This document shows, piece after piece, positions 26,104-33,745 of a stretch of DNA of 64,000 bases. This DNA comes from Actinomycetales bacterium (GTDB lineage Bacteria; Actinomycetota; Actinomycetes; Actinomycetales; Dermatophilaceae). Location of the stretch: positions 744,001-808,000 of the forward strand of contig JADJVX010000018.1 in NCBI GenBank assembly GCA_016710385.1. The letters run 5' to 3'. The position numbers were made by a program, and so were the translations under genes. Position 1 is the first letter of the stretch, and each line of letters opens with the position of its first letter. Under the pieces are notes generated by a model. That model saw only the letters and a list, made by a program, of their open reading frames with translations. It was not told the origin of the DNA and did not search any database.

Positions 26104-26139
26104 GACGGGCCGCCCCTGCTGCTGCAGTGGCGGCCCGTC
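26104..26139. terminator. hairpin after etfA
   Basis: Perfect 11-base arms, GACGGGCCGCC (26104-26114) and its complement (26129-26139), separated by 14 bases. Flanking CTCACCTG/CAGGTGAG can extend the stem. It lies just below the etfA stop on the minus strand and so probably ends the etfBA transcript. Confidence 0.6.
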
Positions 26140-26166
26140 TCAGGTGAGATGAGGGCGGACGGCCGG

Positions 26167-27126
26167 TCAGCCCTTGCGGGCCGTCACCTCGCCGGTGGCC
26201 TGCGGCAGGACCGCGAACAAGTCGCCGACGACACCGAAGTCGACCAACTCGAAGATCGGCGCCTCCTCGTCCTTGTTGATCGCGACGATCGTCTTGGACG
26301 TCTGCATTCCGGCGCGGTGCTGGATGGCCCCGGAGATGCCGCACGCGACGTAGAGCTGGGGGCTGACCTGCTTGCCGGTCTGGCCGACCTGCGAGGTGTG
26401 CGGGTACCAGCCCGCGTCGACTGCCGCGCGGCTCGCGCCGACCGCGGCACCGAGCGAGTCGGCGAACGCTTCGACCTTGGAGAAGTCACCGCCGGTGCCA
26501 CGCCCACCCGAGACGACGATCGCGGCCTCGGTGAGTTCCGGACGCCCGGTGCGCTCGCGCGGCTTGACCGCGCTGATCCGGGCACCGGAGGCGAGTGCGG
26601 AGGGGGTGAAGTCGACGGCCACGTCGGCTGCCGCGCCCGATACCGCTTCCGGCGCAGCCGAATTGGGCTTGACGGCGACGACCGGCACGCCGTGGGTGAC
26701 CGTCGCCTTGACGGTGTAGCCACCGGCGAACGCAGTCTGGGTGGTCATGACGCCGCCAGCACCATCCGACTGCACGTCGACGGCGTCGGTGATCAGCCCC
26801 GATCCGATCTTGACGGCCAGGCGGGCCGCGATCTCCTTGCCCTCGGCCGACGAGGCCAGGAGCACCGCGGCCGGCGAGACCGTGGCGACCAGGTGGGCGA
26901 GCAACTCGGCTTGCGGGACGACGAGATAGTCGGTGAGTGCGGCAGCATCAGCGCGGTAGACCTTCTCGGCCCCGAAGGCAGCCAGGGTCTCCTTAGCGGC
27001 GTCGACCCCGGCGCCGACGAAGACCGCGGAGGGCTCGCCGAGGCGGCGGGCGATGGTCAACAGTTCGCTGGTCGTCTTGCGGCAGGCGCCGTCGACGTGG
27101 TCGACCAGGACGAGAACTTCAGCCAT
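26167..27126 (-). CDS. etfA: electron transfer flavoprotein alpha subunit
   Basis: A 319-aa FAD-binding subunit. The C-terminal FAD domain is clear: VSGGRGTGGDFSKVEAF, DAGWYPHTSQVGQTG and YVACGISGAIQHRAGM, then INKDEEAPIFELVDFGVVGD. ETF carries electrons from acyl-CoA dehydrogenases to the respiratory chain. Start at MAEVLVLVDH, 28 bases after etfB; the longer frame upstream is inside etfB. Confidence 0.95.
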   Translation of the reverse strand: MAEVLVLVDHVDGACRKTTSELLTIARRLGEPSAVFVGAGVDAAKETLAAFGAEKVYRADAAALTDYLVVPQAELLAHLVATVSPAAVLLASSAEGKEIAARLAVKIGSGLITDAVDVQSDGAGGVMTTQTAFAGGYTVKATVTHGVPVVAVKPNSAAPEAVSGAAADVAVDFTPSALASGARISAVKPRERTGRPELTEAAIVVSGGRGTGGDFSKVEAFADSLGAAVGASRAAVDAGWYPHTSQVGQTGKQVSPQLYVACGISGAIQHRAGMQTSKTIVAINKDEEAPIFELVDFGVVGDLFAVLPQATGEVTARKG

Positions 27127-27154
27127 GTCAGTGATCTCCTTGTCGGTGGTCGGC

Positions 27155-27937
27155 TCAGATGAACTTGCGCTCGGCGAGGAATCCGGCGAGCTTGGCCCCA
27201 CCGTCGCCCTCGTCCTTGACGATGGTGCCGACCGCGCGCGGCGGGCGGGCAGCCACGGCCTCGACCTTCGTCCAGGCGTTGGCCAACCCGACCGCACCGG
27301 AGTCGATGCCCAGGTCGGCGAGCGTCCAGTTCTCGACCGGCTTCTTCTTGGCCGCCATGATCCCCTTGAAGGACGGGTAGCGCGGCTCGTTGATCTGGTC
27401 GGTCACCGACACGAGCGCGGGCAGCCCCGCCTCGACGGTCAAGCTCGCGGCGTCGCCATCGCGGCGGGCCGACACGCCCGACCCCGACACGGTCAGCTCG
27501 GAGGCGAAGGTCACCGCAGGCACCCCGAGGCGCTCGGCGAGCATGATCGGGACGACGCCCATGGTGCCGTCCGTCGAGGCCATGCCGGTCACGACGAGGT
27601 CAGGCATCCCGATCTTCTTGATCGCCTCGGCCAGCACCAGCGAGGTGGCCAACGCGTCCGAGCCGTGGATTGCCTCGTCATTGACGTGCACGCCCTTGTC
27701 GGCCCCCATCTGCAGAGCCTTCTTGATCGCATCCGAGGCCTGGTCGGGCCCGACGGTGAGCACCGTGACCTCGCCCTCACCCGCCTCAACGATCTTGAGG
27801 GCCTCCTCCACGGCATACTCGTCGAGCTCCGACAGCAGCCCGTCGACGTTGACCCGGTCGGTGGTGTTGTCGGAGGCGTTGAACGTGCGGTCGGCTTGCG
27901 CGTCCGGCACGTACTTGACACAGACGACGATGTTCAT
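27155..27937 (-). CDS. etfB: electron transfer flavoprotein beta subunit
   Basis: A 260-aa ETF beta subunit, starting MNIVVCVKYVPD. It contains KALQMGADKGVHV and GLADLVVTGMASTDGTMG-like AMP-binding sequence, and ends KLAGFLAERKFI, the usual C-terminal ADP-binding tail. GGAAGAGG before the ATG is the ribosome site. First gene of etfBA. Confidence 0.95.
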   Translation of the reverse strand: MNIVVCVKYVPDAQADRTFNASDNTTDRVNVDGLLSELDEYAVEEALKIVEAGEGEVTVLTVGPDQASDAIKKALQMGADKGVHVNDEAIHGSDALATSLVLAEAIKKIGMPDLVVTGMASTDGTMGVVPIMLAERLGVPAVTFASELTVSGSGVSARRDGDAASLTVEAGLPALVSVTDQINEPRYPSFKGIMAAKKKPVENWTLADLGIDSGAVGLANAWTKVEAVAARPPRAVGTIVKDEGDGGAKLAGFLAERKFI

Positions 27938-28278
27938 CGGTCGAACGTCCTCTTCCGTTGGGGGTACGGGGAAGACGGCACGGTATGCCGTCCCACTGCT
28001 TCATCCTGACAGTCCGGCCGCCGTGGGCCGAGCCGGTTCTGGCGTGATGCCCACCACCTGACCTTTCGGTCGTCGGCGGGGTGGATCTCGCCGGGTTGCT
28101 GAATGTTACTTGCCGGTAACCCGGTCACCGCAATCCGTCGGAGCACGTGAGCCTCATCACTGCGGCCTCGTCGCGGCGTGGCCATACCCAGAGCCCTACT
28201 CGGACTCGGTCTCGATGATGTACAACGCCGGTGCCTCGTAGGGATGGGCACAGCAGCGCCGCGACGAGAGCGCCACCG
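27938..28278. other. 341-base gap between etfB and the hydratase gene
   Basis: No full gene is visible. It holds one copy of the GTATGCCG octamer (27983) in the probable etfB promoter region and, just behind the hydratase stop on the minus strand, a very short frame ending at 28196 that reads AHPYEAPALYIIETESE. That tail slightly recalls the HPYE motif of CutA-like proteins but is too short to call. Confidence 0.3.
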
Positions 28279-29058
28279 TCAGCGCCCTTCGAACACCGCC
28301 TTGCCAGGGCCATTGGCCACGAAGGACTCCATCCCGATCTCGCGGTCCTTGGTCGCGAACATCGCGGCGAAGTAGGTGCGTTCCAGGGCCAGTCCGCTCT
28401 CGAGATCGGTCTCGGTGCCGCGGTCGATGGCCTCCTTGGCGGCGCGCAGGGCCACCGCGGGACCACCGACGAACTGCCGGCAGAACTCGAGCGACGCGGC
28501 ATACACCTGGTCGTCCGGGATCACCCGGTCGGCGAGCCCGATCGCGAGCGCCTCCTGCGCCCCGACGAACCGGCCGGTAAAGCACAGCTCCTTGGCCTTG
28601 GTCGCGCCGACCAACCGGGCCAGGCGCTGCGTGCCGCCCATGCCGGGGATGACCCCGAGGAGGATCTCGGGCTGGCCCATCTGCGCCGACGCCCCGACGA
28701 AGCGGAAATCGCAGGCCATCGCCAGCTCGCACCCGCCGCCGAGGGCATAGCCGGTCACCGCGGCGACGGTCGGCTTAGGCAGCCGGGCGAGCGTCGAGAC
28801 GTAGGCGTGCAGAGTGTCGACCGCACCGGCCATGTCGGTGTAGGACATCGTGCGCATTTCCTTGATGTCGGCTCCGGCGGCAAACACCCGCTCGCCGCCG
28901 TAGACGACCACGGCCGCGATGTCGCTGCGCTCACCGGCCTCCTCGGCAGCCGCCTTGATCTCGGTCTGCACCTGGAGGTTGATCGCATTCATCTTCGGCC
29001 GGTCCAGCCGGATCGTGCCGATGCCGTCGGCGACCTCGAGTCGGACGAATTCACCCAT
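28279..29058 (-). CDS. enoyl-CoA hydratase/isomerase
   Basis: About 259 aa (start MGEFVRLE; an ATG four codons upstream is less likely). Crotonase-fold marks are AAGADIKEM, the oxyanion-hole region ALGGGCELAMACDF and the catalytic Glu in QPEILLGVIPGMGGTQRL; both glutamates expected of hydratases are present. Used in fatty-acid beta-oxidation. Its start overlaps the end of the YbjN-like gene by eight bases, so they are one operon. Confidence 0.92.
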   Translation of the reverse strand: MGEFVRLEVADGIGTIRLDRPKMNAINLQVQTEIKAAAEEAGERSDIAAVVVYGGERVFAAGADIKEMRTMSYTDMAGAVDTLHAYVSTLARLPKPTVAAVTGYALGGGCELAMACDFRFVGASAQMGQPEILLGVIPGMGGTQRLARLVGATKAKELCFTGRFVGAQEALAIGLADRVIPDDQVYAASLEFCRQFVGGPAVALRAAKEAIDRGTETDLESGLALERTYFAAMFATKDREIGMESFVANGPGKAVFEGR

Positions 29059-29527
29059 CGTTGTCCTCACTTCCCGGCGCCTCGTGGCGCCCTTGATCCC
29101 ATGAGCCGAACCACGCCGACACGACCTGCATGAGCAGGTTGACGGTCAGCTGGAACAACGTGCTCAGGTCGGCGCTCTCCGTCACGACATGGTCAGCCGT
29201 GACGATGAGGTTGCCGTTGGCGATGCCGACCTTGGCGATGTTGAGTTGCAGGGTGAAGTCGTTGCAGCGCTCCAGGCGGGCGACGTCGTCGGCCGGCACC
29301 CCGTCGCCGATGATCCACTGCCCGAACACCCGCATGATGGGGAACTCCCCGTCGACACAGCGCACGAACAACTGCTGAGCCGGATCGCCGACGACGAAGG
29401 CGATGTCACCGTCGTCGTCGATCGAGGGCAGCGTGCCGAGATCCTTGATGACATCGAGCATCCGGCCCCTCAGGGGGTGCTCGTCGGCCGGCGGCGGGAA
29501 GTTCGGCAGGGCGGTCGGATCCGTCAT
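29051..29527 (-). CDS. YbjN domain protein
   Basis: A 158-aa soluble protein of the YbjN/DUF1790 type: QLFVRCVDGEFPIMRVFGQW and ERCNDFTLQLNIAKVGIANG fit the family fold, which resembles type III secretion chaperones. Function unknown; actinobacterial genomes carry several. TACCCT six bases before the ATG suggests a leaderless start, placed back to back with glgX. The enoyl-CoA hydratase follows with an eight-base overlap. Confidence 0.75.
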   Translation of the reverse strand: MTDPTALPNFPPPADEHPLRGRMLDVIKDLGTLPSIDDDGDIAFVVGDPAQQLFVRCVDGEFPIMRVFGQWIIGDGVPADDVARLERCNDFTLQLNIAKVGIANGNLIVTADHVVTESADLSTLFQLTVNLLMQVVSAWFGSWDQGRHEAPGSEDNDG

Positions 29528-29533
29528 GCCCCG

Positions 29534-29539
29534 AGGGTA
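29534..29539 (-). promoter_or_regulatory. -10 box of leaderless ybjN-like/hydratase operon
   Basis: TACCCT on the minus strand, six bases before the ATG of the YbjN-like gene. Only 33 bases separate this start codon from the divergent glgX start. Confidence 0.55.
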
Positions 29540-29548
29540 GCGCCCCCC

Positions 29549-29554
29549 TATCCT
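29549..29554 (+). promoter_or_regulatory. -10 box of leaderless glgX promoter
   Basis: TATCCT six bases before the glgX ATG. Its -35 would fall on the YbjN start codon, so the two promoters share DNA. Confidence 0.55.
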
Positions 29555-29560
29555 GACCGT

Positions 29561-31705
29561 ATGCCGCGCCCGACCACCCGTCGTGACCATCCTCCGCTGC
29601 CCGGTGTGACGCTCGTGCCGGGGGGCGCCGAGGTCTGCGTCTATGCCGGCCATGCCGACGCCGTGGACGTGTGCCTGTTCGACCCCGACGACCGCACCGG
29701 CCACTCCGAGCGGCGGGTCGCGCTCACCGACCGGCTCTACGGCTACTGGTTTGGGTTCGTCCCGGGGATGGGGCTGGGCCAGCGCTACGGACTGCGCGCC
29801 AAGGGTCCGTGGGTCCCCCATGCCGGGCTGCGCTACAACCCCGCCAAGCTGCTCATGGACCCCTACGCCCGGGCTCTGGAGGGCGGGCTCACCTGGACCG
29901 GCGAGCTCTTCGGCCACCGCACCAGCCCCGACCTCACCGTCGAGGACCTCCACCAACCCGACGACCGGGACTCCGCGGCATACGTGCCGCGCAGCGTCGT
30001 CGTGTCCGACCACTTCGACTGGGGCACCGACCGGCCGCCCCGGCACGCCCTGAGCGACACCGTGATCTACGAAACGCATGTGCGCAATGTCACGATGCGC
30101 CTGCCGGGGGTGCCCTCCGAGTTGCGCGGCACGTATGCCGGTCTGGCCCACCCCATGACGATCGACTACCTGCGGTCGCTGGGCGTCACTGCGGTGGAAC
30201 TGCTGCCGGTGCACTCCTTCGTCACCGAGCCGGAGGTGTGGCGCCGCGGCCTGACCAACCACTGGGGCTACAACACCCTCGGCTTCTTCGCCCCACACGC
30301 CCGGTATGCCGCCGCGACAGACCCGCAAGGCGTCCTGGACGAGTTCAAGGGCATGGTCAAGTTGCTGCACGCGGCCGGCATCGAGGTCATCCTCGACGTC
30401 GTCTACAACCACACCGCCGAGCAGTCCGCGCGCGGCGCGACGCTGTCCTGGCGCGGCCTGGACAACCGGGCCTATTACCGGCTCGACGGTCGCGGCGACG
30501 ACATCGACGTCACCGGCTGCGGCAACACCCTCGACACCCGCCATATCGTCGTCGTGCGCACCATCCTCGACTCGCTGCGCTACTGGGTGCAGGAGTGCCA
30601 CATCGACGGGTTCCGCTTCGACCTGGCGGTGGCCATGGGCCGGGGCAAGAACGACGACTTCGACCCGGACCACCCGCTGCTCGTGGCGTTGCGCACCGAC
30701 CCGGTGCTCTCCCAGGTCAAGAACATCAGCGAGCCATGGGACCTGGGCATCCAGGGTTGGCGCACTGGGCAGTTCCCGCCGCCGTTCTCGGAGTGGAACG
30801 ATCGCTACCGCGACCGGGTGCGTTCGTTCTGGCTCTCGGACCTGTCTCGGCTCATCTCCGGACAGCACGCGCACGGCGTCCGCGACCTGGCCACCCGGCT
30901 GTCCGGATCGGCCGACCTCTTCCACGCCCGGGACCGCGGACCGATCGCGTCGATCAACTTCGTCGCCGCGCACGACGGCTTCACCATGGCCGATCTCACG
31001 ATGTACAACCACAAGCACAACGAGGCCAACCACGAAGACAACCGGGACGGCTCGGACAACAACTCCTCGTGGAACCACGGCATCGAGGGACCGATCGACG
31101 ACGGCATCTCCGCGGTGCGGCATCGCTCGATGCGCAACCTCATGGGCACCCTGCTGGTGTCGACCGGCGTGCCGATGATCAACGGCGGTGACGAGTTCGG
31201 CCGCACCCAGCACGGCAATAACAACGCCTTCTGTCACGACACCGACCTGAGCTACTACGACTGGAACCTGCAGCCCTGGCAGGAGGACCTGCTCGCCACG
31301 ACGCGCTATCTCACTGCCTTGCGCAGGGCTCATCCGGTGCTGCGGCAACGGATGTTCTGGAGCGGCGGCGAGGTCCACATCGACGGCTCCAAGGACCTCG
31401 ACTGGTTCGACGGCCGGGGCGACCCGATGACCCAGGACCGCTGGGCCGACGAGCGACTGCGTACCCTGCAGATGCTGCTCAATGGCGCCTGGGAGAACCA
31501 GGCATCGCTGCTCGTCGTCCTGCACGGCGGTGAGCACGATGCCGACGTGAGGCTCCCCCGCCCGCCCGGCGCGACGGCATACGAGCTGTTGTGGGACAGC
31601 GCGTGGGACCGGCCACCGGACGCCCCGATCGCCGTGCCGAACGACCAGCCGGTGCGGATGCTGCCCGCGTCGATGCGGATCTACCGCGTCGTCGACCCCA
31701 CCTGA
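29561..31705 (+). CDS. glgX: glycogen debranching enzyme (first copy)
   Basis: A 714-aa GH13 debranching enzyme that removes alpha-1,6 branches from glycogen. The N-terminal CBM48 region reads LGQRYGLRAKGPW; catalytic residues are the Asp in DGFRFDLAVAMG, the Glu in ISEPWDLGIQGW and the Asp in VAAHDGFTMADLT. DVVYNHTAEQS and GDEFGRTQHGNNN complete the family signature. The -10 box six bases upstream fixes the ATG, which sits inside a GTATGCCG octamer. A second copy is at 60337-62481. Confidence 0.92.
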   Translation: MPRPTTRRDHPPLPGVTLVPGGAEVCVYAGHADAVDVCLFDPDDRTGHSERRVALTDRLYGYWFGFVPGMGLGQRYGLRAKGPWVPHAGLRYNPAKLLMDPYARALEGGLTWTGELFGHRTSPDLTVEDLHQPDDRDSAAYVPRSVVVSDHFDWGTDRPPRHALSDTVIYETHVRNVTMRLPGVPSELRGTYAGLAHPMTIDYLRSLGVTAVELLPVHSFVTEPEVWRRGLTNHWGYNTLGFFAPHARYAAATDPQGVLDEFKGMVKLLHAAGIEVILDVVYNHTAEQSARGATLSWRGLDNRAYYRLDGRGDDIDVTGCGNTLDTRHIVVVRTILDSLRYWVQECHIDGFRFDLAVAMGRGKNDDFDPDHPLLVALRTDPVLSQVKNISEPWDLGIQGWRTGQFPPPFSEWNDRYRDRVRSFWLSDLSRLISGQHAHGVRDLATRLSGSADLFHARDRGPIASINFVAAHDGFTMADLTMYNHKHNEANHEDNRDGSDNNSSWNHGIEGPIDDGISAVRHRSMRNLMGTLLVSTGVPMINGGDEFGRTQHGNNNAFCHDTDLSYYDWNLQPWQEDLLATTRYLTALRRAHPVLRQRMFWSGGEVHIDGSKDLDWFDGRGDPMTQDRWADERLRTLQMLLNGAWENQASLLVVLHGGEHDADVRLPRPPGATAYELLWDSAWDRPPDAPIAVPNDQPVRMLPASMRIYRVVDPT

Positions 31706-31766
31706 TCGCCCGGTCACTCCCGACCGACTCGCGCACGACCACCTCGGGTATGCCGTCCGGCTCGCC

Positions 31767-33077
31767 TCAGCGTGCGGCGACGGTGGTCCACGTCGCGCCG
31801 TGGTCCGTCGAGCGTGCCAGGGTGTCGACTGAGCCGACCGTCCAGAGCGTCGAGCCCGCGGCGGCCACCTGGTCGCTCCCGGCCAAGTTTGCCGCGACCG
31901 AGGTCGTCGGTCCGGGCCAGGCCTGCACCATCCGCATCGAACTCCATGCGGTGTCGACCGACATGAACAAGGACTGCCGGTTCGTGGCGTAATCGCCCAC
32001 CTGGACGACGAGGTGCCCACCGGAGGTGACGACCATGCCGATGAGTTCGACACCACGAGGCAGCGGACCCGGCTGGGAGGTCTGCTGCCCGGCCTGCAGG
32101 GTTTGGCTGCCGACGATGATCCGCACCGTGTCACCTTGGGCCATCGCCAGCGTCGTCGAAGCCGAACTCACCAACGCGCCCAAGCCAGACCCGGCGGTGA
32201 ACTTCGTGCCCGTATACGTCCGACCACCGTCGGCACTGCTGAAGATCGTCACCTTCCCGTCACCGACCGCCGGCACCCAGAGCCGACCGGTCGGGTCCAT
32301 CGTCGCGAGCGCCCACACTGCCCCGCCCGGCACCGGCTCATGTCCTCCCGACGCCGCGAGCAGCTCCCAGCGCTGGCCGGTCGAGGGCCGGTAGACCTCC
32401 GGGACGACGGACGTCGCCAGCAGCACATCGCCCGCTTGCGGCGCCGAGCCCTGGGCCGCCGGAGTCGGTGCAGGCAGAGGGCGGGCGACCCCGTCGGACC
32501 CGACGGTGAAACCCCAGCCACTAGCGTCGACGACGACGAACCCCGTCGCGTGTGGGATGACGCGGTTGAGTCCGCCGGTGTTGGTGAGGATGCCCCGCCC
32601 GATCATCCGGCCGCTCGCGTCGATGACCCGCCAGGCACTATCGCAGCTGTCCGTCGGGCACGAGGCGAACGCCTCGAACACCATCCCGTTGCCGGCCCCC
32701 CAGATCCCTCGCAACGCCACCGCAGCCGCGATCGCCGCATCGGCCCGCACCGAGACCGGGGCGGTGGAGGCCGACGCCGTGGGTGTAGTCGGCACCGCGC
32801 CACCCGGTGCCGATGTGGTGGTGGTCGCCGCGGAGGTGGCACTCGCGACCGTCTCGGTCGGGGCGGCCGGGATCAGCGCCCGGTCGGCGCGCGGCATCCC
32901 GAGGTATGCCGTGACGGCGGCCGTCGCGGCCACGGCCGCGGCGGCGACTGCACCAGTGCGGCGCCGGCGCCGGCGCCGCCGGACCGATGTCGCGAGCAAC
33001 GTGTCGAACCCGACCGGTCGCACGCCGCGCCCCAACTCCCGCCCGACGATGCGCAGGCCCTCGAGGTCGTCAGTCAT
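31767..33077 (-). CDS. single-pass membrane protein with extracytoplasmic Asp-box (BNR) repeats
   Basis: A 436-aa protein. The first 35 residues are cytoplasmic and end in an arginine run (RRRRRRRR), then one alanine-rich membrane helix (about 38-58), a Thr/Ser linker (about 70-105) and a long outer domain. SADGGRTYTG and the C-terminal STDHGATWTT are Asp-box motifs of beta-propellers such as sialidases; I see no sialidase catalytic set, so it is probably a binding or sensor domain. Its start overlaps the stop of the sigma factor gene by eight bases, the place where an anti-sigma factor is usually encoded. Confidence 0.6.
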   Translation of the reverse strand: MTDDLEGLRIVGRELGRGVRPVGFDTLLATSVRRRRRRRRTGAVAAAAVAATAAVTAYLGMPRADRALIPAAPTETVASATSAATTTTSAPGGAVPTTPTASASTAPVSVRADAAIAAAVALRGIWGAGNGMVFEAFASCPTDSCDSAWRVIDASGRMIGRGILTNTGGLNRVIPHATGFVVVDASGWGFTVGSDGVARPLPAPTPAAQGSAPQAGDVLLATSVVPEVYRPSTGQRWELLAASGGHEPVPGGAVWALATMDPTGRLWVPAVGDGKVTIFSSADGGRTYTGTKFTAGSGLGALVSSASTTLAMAQGDTVRIIVGSQTLQAGQQTSQPGPLPRGVELIGMVVTSGGHLVVQVGDYATNRQSLFMSVDTAWSSMRMVQAWPGPTTSVAANLAGSDQVAAAGSTLWTVGSVDTLARSTDHGATWTTVAAR

Positions 33078-33576
33078 GGGATGCCTCCGATTCCACCAGT
33101 GCGGACAGCAGGGGGCGCAGGGCATCGCGAGCCCGCACCAGCCGCGCTTTGACGGTGCCGCTGGGCAGGTCCAGGGCGTGGGACACCTGCTCGACCGACA
33201 GATCGGACAGGTAGTGCAGCGCAGCGACCTGCCGCAGCGCCATCGGCAACTGCGCGAGGGCGGCCAGGACGACGGTCTGCGTTTCGCTGAGCTCAACAGC
33301 GTCGGGCGGGCGCACCACCAAACGCGGCTGGGTACGCCGCCACAACGCCATCCGACGCCATCGGCTGCGGCAGTAGTTGAGCGCCACCGTGCGCAGCCAC
33401 GCCTCCGGGTTGTCCAACCGCGCGAAGGCCGCCGGACGATCGAGGGCCCGGACGAAGGCCTCCTGCAGGGCCTCCTCCGCCAGCTCTCGACTTCCGGTCA
33501 TCCCGGCCAGCTGGACCACGAGACGCCCATAGCGTGCTTCGTAGAAGTCACGCACGACGGTGACATCTGCGCCCAT
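33070..33576 (-). CDS. ECF-type sigma factor (SigE-like)
   Basis: A 168-aa sigma factor of group 4. Region 2 contains LAEEALQEAFVRALDR and WLRTVALNYCRSRWRR; region 4 contains LPMALRQVAALHYLSDLS and the helix-turn-helix VSHALDLPSGTVKARL. Start at MGADVTVVRD; the frame runs further upstream but into an unrelated arginine/proline-rich stretch. The next gene overlaps by eight bases and is its likely regulator. The promoter region is shared with glgE, which is divergent. Confidence 0.88.
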   Translation of the reverse strand: MGADVTVVRDFYEARYGRLVVQLAGMTGSRELAEEALQEAFVRALDRPAAFARLDNPEAWLRTVALNYCRSRWRRMALWRRTQPRLVVRPPDAVELSETQTVVLAALAQLPMALRQVAALHYLSDLSVEQVSHALDLPSGTVKARLVRARDALRPLLSALVESEASHD

Positions 33577-33732
33577 CTGTGGCCCCTGTCCTGTCGGCAA
33601 CGGCGGCCGACACTGGTGCAGACGCACACCGTATGCCGTCCGGTTGCCATCCGGGGCAGCCGCCGGACGAAACCGTTTACATGCTTGCCTCCCGAGTGCC
33701 GGTCGGGGGGCGCGGCGAGCCCCGGAACCTAG

Positions 33733-33738
33733 TAGCGT
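33733..33738 (+). promoter_or_regulatory. -10 box of glgE promoter
   Basis: TAGCGT is seven bases before the GTG start of glgE, which supports that start and suggests a leaderless transcript for the glgE-treS-mak::glgB-pgm run. Confidence 0.5.
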
Positions 33739-33745
33739 CGAGACC

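Noticed and set aside
29051..32134. Minus-strand open frame of over 1000 codons opposite glgX
   Set aside because: Only its last 158 codons (YbjN) look like protein; the rest is an Arg/Val/Gly/His-rich mirror of glgX caused by GC-rich codon use.
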